Assembly: GCF_010586825.1 (NCBI RefSeq)
Contig: NZ_JAAAGB010000002.1
Location: 496,001 to 560,000, forward strand
DNA from: Draconibacterium mangrovi
Lineage (GTDB): Bacteria > Bacteroidota > Bacteroidia > Bacteroidales > Prolixibacteraceae
Direction: 5' to 3'
Length of the DNA: 64,000 nt
Part shown: piece by piece, positions 18,515 to 27,555 of the stretch
Numbering within the stretch: the stretch's first letter is position 1
How the letters are laid out: the number at the start of each line of letters is the position of its first letter
Notes under the pieces: model-generated
Seen by the model: only the letters and a program-made list of their open reading frames with translations
Told to the model about the DNA's origin: nothing
Databases searched by the model: none
Made by a program: the position numbers and the translations under genes

Positions 18515-19321
18515 ATGAATTTACAATACAAAACAATAGTGGTTACCGGTGGTGGTAGCGGAATGGGGCGAGAGTTGGTAATCGCATTGTTGAAGAAGGG
18601 TGCTAAAGTAGCTGCCATCGATATTAATAAAGACTCGTTGGAAGAAACGGTTCGAATTGCGGGGGATTATGGCATTAATGCTAGCACATTTGTGTTAGAT
18701 ATTACAGATAAATCTGCCGTTGAAGAAACAGTTAAAGAAATGCTTGTGCGGCTTAAGTCAATTGATGGACTCATTAACAATGCCGGAATAATTCAGCCAT
18801 TTGCAGCGGTAAACGATCTGGATGATAAAACCACTGAAAGGGTAATGAACGTCAATTTCTGGGGAACATACTATTTAACCAAAACCATACTTCCGCATCT
18901 ATTAACGCGTCCCGAAGCACATATTGTAAATGTTTCCAGTATGGGAGGGTTTATTCCTTTTCCAACACAAACCATTTATGGTGCTTCGAAAGCAGCCGTA
19001 AAAATATTAACTGAAGGGCTTTATGCAGAATTAAAAAATACAGCAGTAAACGTGACAGTAGTTCATCCCGGCGCAATTATGACGAACATTACACAAAATT
19101 CGGGATTAGGTGGACCAAAAGTTGATAACAACGATAAGAATAATATGGCACTTTCTCCTTCAAAAGCAGCTCAGATTATCATCAGAGCAATGGAGAAAAA
19201 CAAATTCAGAGCTACTGTTGGGAAAGACGCCTGGTTTTTGGATAAGCTTTATCGTTTAGCTCCAAAATTTGCAACTAACTTTATCGGGAAGATGATGAAA
19301 AAGAGCCTTACACAACATTAA
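18515..19321 (+). CDS. short-chain dehydrogenase/reductase
   Basis: Cytoplasmic classical SDR of 268 residues. The Rossmann motif TGGGSGMG is at 11-18, NNAG follows strand 4, and the catalytic Tyr155/Lys159 pair is in YGASK. The C-terminus (from about 225) is extended and basic. It lies between two secreted glycosidase genes, 12 bp after GH43, so it may oxidise or reduce a sugar or an aglycone released by the PUL. It is also similar in layout to general SDRs with a fatty-acyl or sterol substrate, so the substrate is open. Confidence 0.85.
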   Translation: MNLQYKTIVVTGGGSGMGRELVIALLKKGAKVAAIDINKDSLEETVRIAGDYGINASTFVLDITDKSAVEETVKEMLVRLKSIDGLINNAGIIQPFAAVNDLDDKTTERVMNVNFWGTYYLTKTILPHLLTRPEAHIVNVSSMGGFIPFPTQTIYGASKAAVKILTEGLYAELKNTAVNVTVVHPGAIMTNITQNSGLGGPKVDNNDKNNMALSPSKAAQIIIRAMEKNKFRATVGKDAWFLDKLYRLAPKFATNFIGKMMKKSLTQH

Positions 19322-19380
19322 TTGTTAGGATATTTCATTTCTGTTCCCGAAATTCAAAAGGTTTAAAATAAAACTACAAA

Positions 19381-20898
19381 ATGAACCTGAAATTAACAGC
19401 ATTATTAGGATTTGTATTCCTTCTTTCAAGCAGTTTTACTGGTACTATCCCAAAAGGAGACGAATTGGAAATCAATCTCAAAAAAATGAATTTTATTGGC
19501 GAGGTTGACGAAAGGTACCAGTCAATAAATATCGAAATGTGTGAAGTTGTGGGAGGCGATTTTTGGATTCCTTATGACCTGGTTGATACAGCAAAGGTAA
19601 AAAGCGGTGGTTTTGCAGCTTTGAAACGATCAATCCCGCCTGTAAATCTCTACGATAATAAACTTCGCACACTTGCTTCTGCGTTGGGACCAATGTATGT
19701 GAGGGTAAGTGGAACGTGGGCAAACACCACGTATTTTCAGGATAACGACGAATCGAAACTTAAAGCTGCGCCCGAAGGATATGAAAATGTTTTAACCAGG
19801 GCAGAATGGAAAGGTGTTATTGATTTTTGTAAAGCAACCGATTCGAAACTCGTAACTTCTTTTGCCATTAGCAATGGAATGCGCGACGAGGATGGAAACT
19901 GGACGCCAGCACAGATTGAGCCATTAATAAATTATACTAAAACGATTGGCGGAGAAATTGCTGCTGCCGAAATGTTTAACGAACCTTCTCATGCCGGACA
20001 TGGTGGTGCTCCAGAGGGATATGATGGAAATACTTATGCAAAGGATTTCGAAGCTTTTAAAAGTTACGTTGATGTGGCTATCCCTGAAATGAAAATTCTT
20101 GGCCCGGGCTCAACGGGTGAAGGCGGTATAATTTCTGGGCAGTCGTTATCAACCGACAGTATTTTTACAGCACATCCAAAACCTGAGTTCGAAATATTTA
20201 CTTATCACTATTATGGTTGGGTCTCGAAACGCTGTATGGGTAACCGTACACCGGAGTCTGCTTTGGACAGCGATTGGCTAAGCAAAACAGAACTCGGGTT
20301 GGAGTATTATGAAAATGCACGTAATAAATATGTGCCGGGTGCACCAATTTGGTTAACAGAAACGGCAGAGACTGCGTGCGGAGGAAATCCCTGGGCAGCT
20401 ACTTATGTAGATTGTTTCCGTTATTTGGAACAACTTGGGCGATTGGCAAAAAAGGATGTAAAAGTAGTTATGCACAACACCCTTTGTGCCAGTGAATATG
20501 CGTTACTTGAACAAGATACGCACGAACCACGACCAAATTACTGGGCTGCTCTGCTTTGGAATAAATTGATGGGGGAAAAAGTGTACGATGCAGGATTAAA
20601 TGACGATGGAATTGATGTTTTTGCCCACAATCTAAAAGGGCAAAAAGACGGATTCGCTGTTTTAATTGTAAACCCAGGCGCTTCAGAAAAGACGGTGGTA
20701 ATTCCTTCAAATGCCGAACAATACCTGCTTACTGCTAATGGCGAAAATCTTCAAACTAAATCGGTAAAACTCAATGGTGAAGTACTGAAATTAACTTCAG
20801 ACGAAAGTTTGCCCACAATCAAAGGGGAAAAAATAAAAGCCAGTGAAATTCAGATTCCCGCATACAGTATATTATTCCTGTCATTCAACAAAATTTAG
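19381..20898 (+). CDS. GH79-like (beta-glucuronidase/heparanase-type) glycosidase
   Basis: Secreted 505-residue protein with a signal peptide of about 22 residues. The N-terminal pattern (RYQSINIEMCEV, then LASALGPMYVRVSGTWANTTYF) matches the start of GH79 barrels. The acid/base is Glu201 in EMFNEPSHAG, the nucleophile Glu327 in IWLTETAETACGG, and a C-terminal beta domain (from about 420) completes the family layout. GH79 enzymes remove glucuronic acid or 4-O-methylglucuronic acid. It follows the SDR by 59 bp and precedes GH2 in the PUL. Other clan GH-A families such as GH39 cannot be excluded. Confidence 0.75.
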   Translation: MNLKLTALLGFVFLLSSSFTGTIPKGDELEINLKKMNFIGEVDERYQSINIEMCEVVGGDFWIPYDLVDTAKVKSGGFAALKRSIPPVNLYDNKLRTLASALGPMYVRVSGTWANTTYFQDNDESKLKAAPEGYENVLTRAEWKGVIDFCKATDSKLVTSFAISNGMRDEDGNWTPAQIEPLINYTKTIGGEIAAAEMFNEPSHAGHGGAPEGYDGNTYAKDFEAFKSYVDVAIPEMKILGPGSTGEGGIISGQSLSTDSIFTAHPKPEFEIFTYHYYGWVSKRCMGNRTPESALDSDWLSKTELGLEYYENARNKYVPGAPIWLTETAETACGGNPWAATYVDCFRYLEQLGRLAKKDVKVVMHNTLCASEYALLEQDTHEPRPNYWAALLWNKLMGEKVYDAGLNDDGIDVFAHNLKGQKDGFAVLIVNPGASEKTVVIPSNAEQYLLTANGENLQTKSVKLNGEVLKLTSDESLPTIKGEKIKASEIQIPAYSILFLSFNKI

Positions 20899-20975
20899 AA
20901 CCTTATTCTGTGCATGTATAATCAGCTGTTTTCACTTCTCAAAAATCTAAACCAGGAAACTACAAACCTTTAAAA

Positions 20976-23507
20976 TTGTACAATATGATCTATCATTACC
21001 GAGCAGGATTTTATGCTTTAATCTTTTTCCTATCGATAAGTTGGGGATGTAATTCAAAATCCGATAATATGGACAACGAGCGTGAGCAGTTATTTAATAA
21101 CGGATGGAAGTTTATACGTGATTCCATTGGCGGAGCGGAACAATTGGTATTTAACGATTCTGCCTGGTTGGAGGTTGATCTTCCTCATGATTTTAGTTTG
21201 ATGGACATCGATGGAGAAGATGCTGCTGACCAGATTGGTCCTTTCTCAAAAAAGTCTCCTGGGAACGGAAATTCAACCGGACATTTTTTGGGAGGAACCG
21301 GATGGTACCGAAAAACTTTTTCGATCGATAAAAAGGATGAAGGGAAAACCGTTATATTAAAGTTTGAAGGTGTTTACATGGAATCGGAAGTTTGGGTGAA
21401 TGGCCATAAAGCCGGTATTCATAAAAATGGCTATACTCCTTTCTGGATCAATATTACACCGTTTTTGAACACGGCAGAAGAATCGAATGTAGTTGCAGTA
21501 AAGGTTGAAAATATTGGCCGAAATTCGCGCTGGTATAGCGGTTCTGGAATTTACCGAAACGTGTATTTACAGGTCACTGATCCTGTTCATGTTGGGGTGT
21601 GGGGAACAAAAATTACTACGCCGGAAATCAATCACAACGAAGCAGTTGTCGAGGCTGAAATTACGGTTCAGAACGACAATGAAACAGAAATAAATGCTGA
21701 GATAATAATAAATATCAAAAATTCGGACGGTAATATAGTCGGTACTACGACCGGATCAATTATAATCCCATCAAAATCAGAAGAAGTTTCTAAAAACCAG
21801 ATCAATGTAGAAAGTCCTGTTTTGTGGTCGCTTGATTCGCCTAATCTTTATACCGCAGAAGTGGTCGTTAAAGTAGGGGATGAGGTAAAAGACATATATG
21901 ATCAAACTTTTGGAATCCGTAATTTGGAGTTCTCTGCCGATAAAGGATTTCTTCTAAACGGAGAATCAGTTTTACTAAAAGGTGCATGCATCCACCATGA
22001 TAACGGATTGCTTGGTGCAGCTGCATTTGAAAGAGCAGAAGAGAGAAAAGTTGAGGTATTAAAAGCCAATGGTTTCAATGCAATTCGCTGTGCTCATAAT
22101 CCATTTTCCGACGCTTTTTATAAGGCTTGCGACAAACATGGAATGCTGGTTATTAGTGAATTTACAGATATTTGGGAGAACTATAAAAACCCACAGGATT
22201 ACTCGCAGTTTTTTAAAGATTACTGGCAAAAAGACGTAACAAACTGGATGATGCACGATCGGAATCACCCGAGCATTATCATGTGGAGTATTGGAAATGA
22301 AATTTTTGAGCCGGAGGATTCAACTCGTTTACGAATTGGTACTCAACTGGCAAAACGTGTCAGAGAGTTGGATGATACGCGCGCGGTGACCATGGGAGTA
22401 ACAGGATTTTTCTATCCCAAAGGGTGGGAGTCAACAACTCCAATGTTTGATCTGCTTGATGTTTGTGGTTATAATTATATGATCGATGAAGTAGAATACG
22501 ATCATCAGAAATTCCCGGAGCGAATAATTTATATGTCAGAGTCCTACGCTACATCGGCATATGATTATTGGAAAACTGTAGAAAAGCACCCTTATGTTAT
22601 AGGTGATTTTATATGGACAGCCTGGGACTACCTGGGCGAGGTATCTATCGGAAAACCGAATTATGTTCCGGAAAGTCAGGGAGTGGGATTTTCAGGGAAT
22701 TTCTCCGGATTTAAACTGCCGGAAGGTGTAAATATATTTGATCTTCAGGCGATGCGTCCATCTAACTGGCCCTATTTTCTTGCCAATTGCGGAGACATTG
22801 ATATATCCGGGGAGAAAACTCCTCAAATGCTTTATCGCGATGTAATCTGGGGAAATAGTAATCTTGAAATAAATGTACACGAGCCAATCCCTGAAGGAAT
22901 GATAGAAACAGCCGGAGCGTGGTCGTGGCCAATGGAATTTCCTCATTGGAACTGGCCGGGAAGTGAAGGCAAAGTACTTCATGTAAGAGTGTTTACAAGG
23001 GCTTCTCAGGTTAAGCTGGAATTGAAAGGTAAATGGTTTGCTGAAAAGGAATTAACTGAAGCAGATAAATACATCGCCACATTTGAGGTGCCATATCAAC
23101 CCGGAGAATTAAAAGCCACTTGTTACGAGAACGGGGTAGAGGTTGAAAGCAAAATATTAAAAACTGCTAAAGAACCAAAGACCATTAGGCTTACTGCAGA
23201 GCAGAGTAAATTGAAAGCTGATCGTAAAGAAGTAGTATTCGTAAAGGTTGAAGTGATGGATGAATCAGGACAACTTGTTCCAACTAATGATGTAACAATT
23301 GAATTATCTATATCAGGAAATGGTGAAATTATTGCTTCGGGCAATGCAAGTCCCAATGACATGGAGAGTTTTAACAGCACAGTCTTAAAAACCTATCAGG
23401 GAAAAGCGCAGGTTGTTATTCGTCCTTTTGCTACAGCTGGTGAAATAATATTAAAAGCTCATTCTCAAAATTTAACTGATGAAGAACTAAAAATTGTTTC
23501 AGAATAA
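20976..23507 (+). CDS. GH2 glycosidase lipoprotein with Ig-like C-terminus
   Basis: An 843-residue lipoprotein (lipobox ISWGC, Cys25). Order: sugar-binding jelly-roll (GTGWYRKTF, then SRWYSGSGIYRNVYL), immunoglobulin-like domain (about 205-315), then a TIM barrel with GACIHHDNG, NAIRCAHNPFSDAFY, acid/base Glu442 in WSIGNE and nucleophile Glu522 in YMSES. A DUF4982-like domain follows (EGKVLHVRVFTRASQVKLEL), then an invasin-like Ig domain from about 740. It is probably a beta-galactosidase, but GH2 also covers beta-glucuronidases and arabinosidases. It is the last gene of the PUL run; the next gene is a regulator. Confidence 0.93.
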   Translation: MYNMIYHYRAGFYALIFFLSISWGCNSKSDNMDNEREQLFNNGWKFIRDSIGGAEQLVFNDSAWLEVDLPHDFSLMDIDGEDAADQIGPFSKKSPGNGNSTGHFLGGTGWYRKTFSIDKKDEGKTVILKFEGVYMESEVWVNGHKAGIHKNGYTPFWINITPFLNTAEESNVVAVKVENIGRNSRWYSGSGIYRNVYLQVTDPVHVGVWGTKITTPEINHNEAVVEAEITVQNDNETEINAEIIINIKNSDGNIVGTTTGSIIIPSKSEEVSKNQINVESPVLWSLDSPNLYTAEVVVKVGDEVKDIYDQTFGIRNLEFSADKGFLLNGESVLLKGACIHHDNGLLGAAAFERAEERKVEVLKANGFNAIRCAHNPFSDAFYKACDKHGMLVISEFTDIWENYKNPQDYSQFFKDYWQKDVTNWMMHDRNHPSIIMWSIGNEIFEPEDSTRLRIGTQLAKRVRELDDTRAVTMGVTGFFYPKGWESTTPMFDLLDVCGYNYMIDEVEYDHQKFPERIIYMSESYATSAYDYWKTVEKHPYVIGDFIWTAWDYLGEVSIGKPNYVPESQGVGFSGNFSGFKLPEGVNIFDLQAMRPSNWPYFLANCGDIDISGEKTPQMLYRDVIWGNSNLEINVHEPIPEGMIETAGAWSWPMEFPHWNWPGSEGKVLHVRVFTRASQVKLELKGKWFAEKELTEADKYIATFEVPYQPGELKATCYENGVEVESKILKTAKEPKTIRLTAEQSKLKADRKEVVFVKVEVMDESGQLVPTNDVTIELSISGNGEIIASGNASPNDMESFNSTVLKTYQGKAQVVIRPFATAGEIILKAHSQNLTDEELKIVSE

Positions 23508-23557
23508 ATATTAAAACGTTGAATTGAAAAAAACAGGTTCGTGGTCATTTAATGTTG

Positions 23558-23565
23558 TAGGTTTG
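23558..23565 (+). promoter_or_regulatory. possible Bacteroidota -7 element of the Crp-like gene
   Basis: TAGGTTTG matches the Bacteroidota -7 consensus TAnnTTTG. It lies 5 bp before the ATG at 23571, so a start site at the usual distance would fall at the first codon and give a leaderless mRNA. No clear -33 TTTG is seen at normal spacing, so chance is possible. Confidence 0.35.
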
Positions 23566-23570
23566 TAGTA

Positions 23571-24125
23571 ATGATCGATGAATTGATAAATACAATAAAG
23601 GAAGACGAGAAGAGTTGGTTGCGCTTTCAGAAGGTATTTGTTGAAAGAGAAATTACCTCAAAAAAAATCTTGTTACAGGAAGGGGAAATTTCGAAGCATA
23701 TTTACCTCATAAAAAAAGGATGCTTGCGAGAGTGGTTTAATAAAGATGGAAAAGATATAACCTTCCAATTCTTTTTTGAAGGACAAGCGGTTGCTTCCAT
23801 TGATAGTTTCATGAGCAACAACACAAGTCTTTTTACCATTGAAAGCATTGAACCATCTACTTTGATTTCAATTAGGAAAGATGATTTCGACGAACTTATA
23901 CAAACCTATCCAAAATTACAGCTTGAGTTTCAAAATTTAATTTTTCAACGGCTACGAAACTACGGTCAACTTTTCCTTTCAAGAATCAAGGATAGTCCGG
24001 AAGAAAGGTATAAAGATTTAATTCAGAACCAACCCGAAATCATTAAACGGGTTCCACAGCATTACATTGCTTCTTTTCTGGGAATTACAGCAATCTCACT
24101 TAGTCGGATCAGAAACAGAAAGTAG
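23571..24125 (+). CDS. Crp/Fnr-family transcriptional regulator
   Basis: A 184-residue regulator with a cyclic-nucleotide-binding-like beta-roll (about 20-115: LLQEGEISKHIYLIKKGCLREWF) and a short C-terminal helix-turn-helix in which HYIASFLGITAISLSRIR is the DNA-binding part. This compact form is common in Bacteroidota. The cAMP-contacting Arg of E. coli Crp is not evident, so the ligand is unknown. A TAGGTTTG element at 23558-23565 ends only 5 bp before the ATG. It follows the PUL on the same strand by 63 bp but may not be part of it. Confidence 0.88.
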   Translation: MIDELINTIKEDEKSWLRFQKVFVEREITSKKILLQEGEISKHIYLIKKGCLREWFNKDGKDITFQFFFEGQAVASIDSFMSNNTSLFTIESIEPSTLISIRKDDFDELIQTYPKLQLEFQNLIFQRLRNYGQLFLSRIKDSPEERYKDLIQNQPEIIKRVPQHYIASFLGITAISLSRIRNRK

Positions 24126-24181
24126 AAATATTTAATTATAGCTGGCGCCATGCACTCACTTTATAAGCGGTGAATGCATCC

Positions 24182-25177
24182 TTATTTTAATATTTTTAAT
24201 CCCATACGGAAAAAGTATTTACTATCCACATCCAGGCTTAGTTCTTCTTTTAAATCTTCGTTCTGAATCGCCAAAATATTTCTTACGGATATTCCGATTC
24301 CGGTATCCAAATATAAGTCTCCAAAGAGTTTAAACTGGTATTCGGGGCCAATCGTTATTCTTGAATAGGAGGATTTGTTTAAATCTATTGTAGTAGGAAT
24401 TGCATCAAAACGAACGTTGTAGTAATCTCCATTAACATTTGCCGACAGACCGATTCTGGAGCTTTCGTTAAAACAGTAAAACTGCGACATGTAGGTTGGT
24501 AGCAAGAATGATGTCAGCCATTTATTTTTTCTGTATGTCAGGTTTATCAAGGGGAGTAAAGTTAGTTTTCCAAACCTACTGGTATAGGCTATTCCCATCC
24601 CATATTGAAAGTTATCTTTTGCCCTTTTTACAGCTAAAGCTGAAAACTGATATATAAAGTCGTCTGAACTTAATTTGTCTTTAAAATCTGATGCCAATGT
24701 CGGAGAAAAATTTAATGCCAATCTCCAATTTTTAGGCAATACTTTTATCAACCCAACAGTGAAGTCTAAAGAACGATATGTCTCCTGAAATTCCAAATCT
24801 GTAGATTCCAGAAAAACATTATAACTGAATACAGAAAGATCAATCTTATTATAAAAATATAATTTCCGTTCTTTTAAAGGAATGGCATACTGTAACGTAA
24901 AGTTATATTCGTTCATGCCAATTCTTCCATTTTCCGATTTGGTTTTAAAGTTTGACTTTGGATAATAAAGGAAATCAGTCGTAGCCAACGGAAATTTTGT
25001 TAGCGGAACTTGGGATGTCGTATCTATACTGTTTTTTGTATTTAATCCCTTTTTTGAGTCTTCGGCTGTTGTTTGCGCGCATAAAACATGTGTAAACAGA
25101 ATAAGTGCAAGGAATAGGAGATAGCCTTTACTTCTTTCTTTAAACGCTAAATAGAAGTCGCTTGTATCGGTTGCCAT
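24182..25177 (-). CDS. DUF6268-type outer-membrane beta-barrel protein
   Basis: A 331-residue secreted protein. A hydrophobic leader (LLFLALILFTHVLCAQ) sits unusually at residues 20-35, so translation may begin at a later codon than the ATG at 25177. The mature part is made of alternating amphipathic strands (NEYNFTLQYAIPL, YNVRFDAIPTTIDLNKSSYSRITIGPEYQF) and ends KYFFRMGLKILK, an outer-membrane barrel signature. This matches the DUF6268 family, which has no known function. The neighbour upstream on the same strand is an SDR. Confidence 0.7.
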   Translation of the reverse strand: MATDTSDFYLAFKERSKGYLLFLALILFTHVLCAQTTAEDSKKGLNTKNSIDTTSQVPLTKFPLATTDFLYYPKSNFKTKSENGRIGMNEYNFTLQYAIPLKERKLYFYNKIDLSVFSYNVFLESTDLEFQETYRSLDFTVGLIKVLPKNWRLALNFSPTLASDFKDKLSSDDFIYQFSALAVKRAKDNFQYGMGIAYTSRFGKLTLLPLINLTYRKNKWLTSFLLPTYMSQFYCFNESSRIGLSANVNGDYYNVRFDAIPTTIDLNKSSYSRITIGPEYQFKLFGDLYLDTGIGISVRNILAIQNEDLKEELSLDVDSKYFFRMGLKILK

Positions 25178-25291
25178 AAGAGAATTTGATAATAGATTTT
25201 GAAATCAATTTTCTATAAAAGAAGAGGATGCCCAACTATTCCTGGACACCCTCGTTTCTGTCTATTATGTGTTGATACTTCGTAGTACTTA

Positions 25292-26056
25292 TTAAGTTCT
25301 CATTACAGCACCACCATCAACACAGATTGACTGCCCTGTAATCCATTCTGATAGATCTGAAAGCAGGAAGGCTACAATGGATCCCATATCTTCAGGTTTT
25401 CCAACGCGTGGTGCCGGAATCATTTGCAATACCATACCCACAATTTGCTCCGAATTTTGAAGACCACTTTCTGTCATAACCAAACCTGGCGAAACTGCAT
25501 TACAGCGGATACCTTGCTTACCGAATCGGCTTGCTACATTTCTTGTCATTGCTCCGATTCCTGCTTTTGTAACCGCATATGTCACCTTATCGGGCATACC
25601 TGCATATAATGCATCTGAAACAGTATTTACTATTGATCCTCCACCGGCTTCCAGAATGTGGGGAATAGCATATTTTGAGGTAAGCATAAACCCGGTAAGA
25701 TTAATATCAATGTTGCGCTGCCAATCCGCTAAGTCAATATCAACTGGGTTTGTGTCTTTCATCACTTCCGCCGGATTAATATTGGCTGCAACATTAAACA
25801 AGCCATTAATTTTACCATACTCACTAATCGCCAAATCGATTAGTGCCTTCACGTCTTCCTGACTTGAAATATCAGTTTTGGTTGCGATTCCATCTCCTCC
25901 TGCTTCTTTTATTGAAGCAACGCATCGTTCAGCGTTTGCCTTTATAATGTCACCAACAACAATTTTAGCGCCTCCGGCACCTAAAAATTTAGCAACTCCA
26001 TCAGCGATTTCGCCTGCACCGGCGAACACTATTACTTTATCTTTTAAACCTTCCAT
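25292..26056 (-). CDS. SDR family oxidoreductase with altered nucleotide motif
   Basis: Cytoplasmic 254-residue SDR. The catalytic Ser147, Tyr160 and Lys164 (YAVTK) are intact and the C-terminal ITGQSICVDGGA is classical. The usual TGxxxGIG cofactor motif reads FAGAGEIADG (11-20), with the last glycine pair changed, and NNAG reads NVAA (88-91). Its Asp36 (VVGD) favours NAD over NADP. The gene is on its own between DUF6268 and DUF2141 genes, and the substrate is unknown. Confidence 0.88.
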   Translation of the reverse strand: MEGLKDKVIVFAGAGEIADGVAKFLGAGGAKIVVGDIIKANAERCVASIKEAGGDGIATKTDISSQEDVKALIDLAISEYGKINGLFNVAANINPAEVMKDTNPVDIDLADWQRNIDINLTGFMLTSKYAIPHILEAGGGSIVNTVSDALYAGMPDKVTYAVTKAGIGAMTRNVASRFGKQGIRCNAVSPGLVMTESGLQNSEQIVGMVLQMIPAPRVGKPEDMGSIVAFLLSDLSEWITGQSICVDGGAVMRT

Positions 26057-26143
26057 ACTATTAAATTTTTTAGTTTGTGATTTTATTAATGCTTTTAAAT
26101 CTGTCAGTCATACACTTAATTAAGAGCCTTGCAACAAGCTCTT

Positions 26144-26572
26144 TTAATACATGAGCTTTATTTCTGTTTCGACATCTTTATTCAAAAGAATGCTACAATC
26201 TTTAAAATCGGGACGCGACAAACCTGGTTTAACGTTTTTTGAAAATCCATACCCTTCTTTTGGCATACCGATTATCGACTTGTCCATTTTTTTATTGTCG
26301 TTTTCGTCGTGATAAATTATGAGAGCATATTCTATTTCAGGTAAATCATTAATAACAACTCTTCCTTTGGCCTCTTCAACTTTAAACCGATAAATTTTGT
26401 ACTCTTCATTTTCTTTTAAAAACGATTCGTCATTATCATATACACTTACTTGTATTTCACCTTTTAACGGATTGATATTCGGAACAGTTACGATTAATGT
26501 GGTTGACTGACCATGTGCATATTGCCCTATAACTGACAAGCAAACAACAACCAAGAATTTGAAAAATCTCAT
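26144..26572 (-). CDS. DUF2141 secreted protein
   Basis: A 142-residue protein with a signal peptide ending at about 21 (YAHGQ). The mature part is the DUF2141 pattern: LIVTVPNINPLKGEIQVSVYD, a middle YALIIYHDENDNKKMDK, and PKEGYGFSKN. The acidic DENDNKKMD loop may bind calcium. This is a common lone periplasmic protein of unknown function in Bacteroidota. Confidence 0.88.
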   Translation of the reverse strand: MRFFKFLVVVCLSVIGQYAHGQSTTLIVTVPNINPLKGEIQVSVYDNDESFLKENEEYKIYRFKVEEAKGRVVINDLPEIEYALIIYHDENDNKKMDKSIIGMPKEGYGFSKNVKPGLSRPDFKDCSILLNKDVETEIKLMY

Positions 26573-26711
26573 AAATACATTCTTTAATTACACCACTAAA
26601 CTAGCTGGTAATGAGGAGGGTTTTAATGAAAAATATAGTCAACGGGGCAAATTGCGGGATGAATGGGCACTATGTGAAATGAATGAATTAGTGTAGATAA
26701 GAAAAAAGAAT

Positions 26712-26746
26712 AAAAAAAGGATGTCCGAATATTTACGGGACATCCT
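26712..26746 (-). terminator. terminator of the two-component operon
   Basis: On the minus strand, a perfect 9-bp stem (AGGATGTCC with GGACATCCT, 26718-26746) is followed by a run of seven T (26712-26718). It lies 45 bp after the stop of the response-regulator gene and is a good intrinsic terminator. Confidence 0.8.
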
Positions 26747-26790
26747 CAATTCTATTTCTATTTCAATTAAAGAGTAATATTTGCAATGAT

Positions 26791-27555
26791 TTATTCCGAG
26801 TATTCCAGCCAGTTAAGAAACTTGGCTACATTTCCTTTACTCACGATAATCTTTTCTTTATACGGTACTTTCAGGTGCAATGAGATTCTTCTTCCAAAAT
26901 ATTGGGCAGCTTCAATTATTGATTTACGATTAATGATAAATTGGCGATTTACCCTAAAAAAGTTTGTCCCGATAGTTTGTTCCAGAACTTCAAGTGTTTT
27001 GTTCGTTGTATAATTTTGATTGTCGAATGTTGTCAGGTAGGTAATGCCATTCTCAATGTAGAACATAGCGATGTCGTCCAGTTTTACCGGCTTTATTTTG
27101 TCTTTAATATAAACCAGAATTGAAGATGAAACCTGATTCTCGTTCTTTTGCAGAATGCCCATAATTGCTCTGTACTGTGCATCATTGGGCAAGAGCATCT
27201 TTTGTAAATCTTTATACTTCTTAAAAGCATCTTTAATCGAACCCAATGTAAACGGTTTGACAATATACGCGATACTATTTGTTTCAAAGGCATTTATGGC
27301 ATAATCATCATACGCCGTACAGAATATTATCGGAGTTAAAACATTAACCTCTCTAAATATCTCAAAGCTTAATCCATCTCCTAACTGAATATCGCTAAAG
27401 ATTAAATCCGGAGCAGGATTATCTTGAAAATATTCTATTCCTGTCTTCACCGAGGAAATAGTGGAAACTATCTCTGCATTCGGTTCTGATTCTTTAATAA
27501 GTGCCGCCAAATAATTGGCCGAAATCTTTTCATCTTCTATTATAATTATTTTCAT
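26791..27555 (-). CDS. LytTR-type response regulator
   Basis: A 254-residue two-component regulator. The receiver domain (1-120) has the acidic pair Glu7/Asp8, phospho-acceptor Asp55 in LIFSDIQLGDG and the conserved Lys in YIVKPF. The LytTR DNA-binding domain (about 150-250) has FFRVNRQFIINRKSI and RRISLHLKVPYKEKIIVS. It overlaps the histidine kinase gene upstream by 26 bp, so the two are translated together. Confidence 0.95.
   Translation of the reverse strand: MKIIIIEDEKISANYLAALIKESEPNAEIVSTISSVKTGIEYFQDNPAPDLIFSDIQLGDGLSFEIFREVNVLTPIIFCTAYDDYAINAFETNSIAYIVKPFTLGSIKDAFKKYKDLQKMLLPNDAQYRAIMGILQKNENQVSSSILVYIKDKIKPVKLDDIAMFYIENGITYLTTFDNQNYTTNKTLEVLEQTIGTNFFRVNRQFIINRKSIIEAAQYFGRRISLHLKVPYKEKIIVSKGNVAKFLNWLEYSE

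Noticed and set aside
24150-24178. shared terminator between the Crp-like and DUF6268 genes
   Set aside because: ATGCACTCAC/GTGAATGCAT has a mismatch in the stem and no T run on either side, so it was not listed.
25222-25252. terminator after the DUF6268/SDR genes
   Set aside because: The GAGGATGCCCA/TGGACACCCTC pairing has two mismatches and no clear T run.
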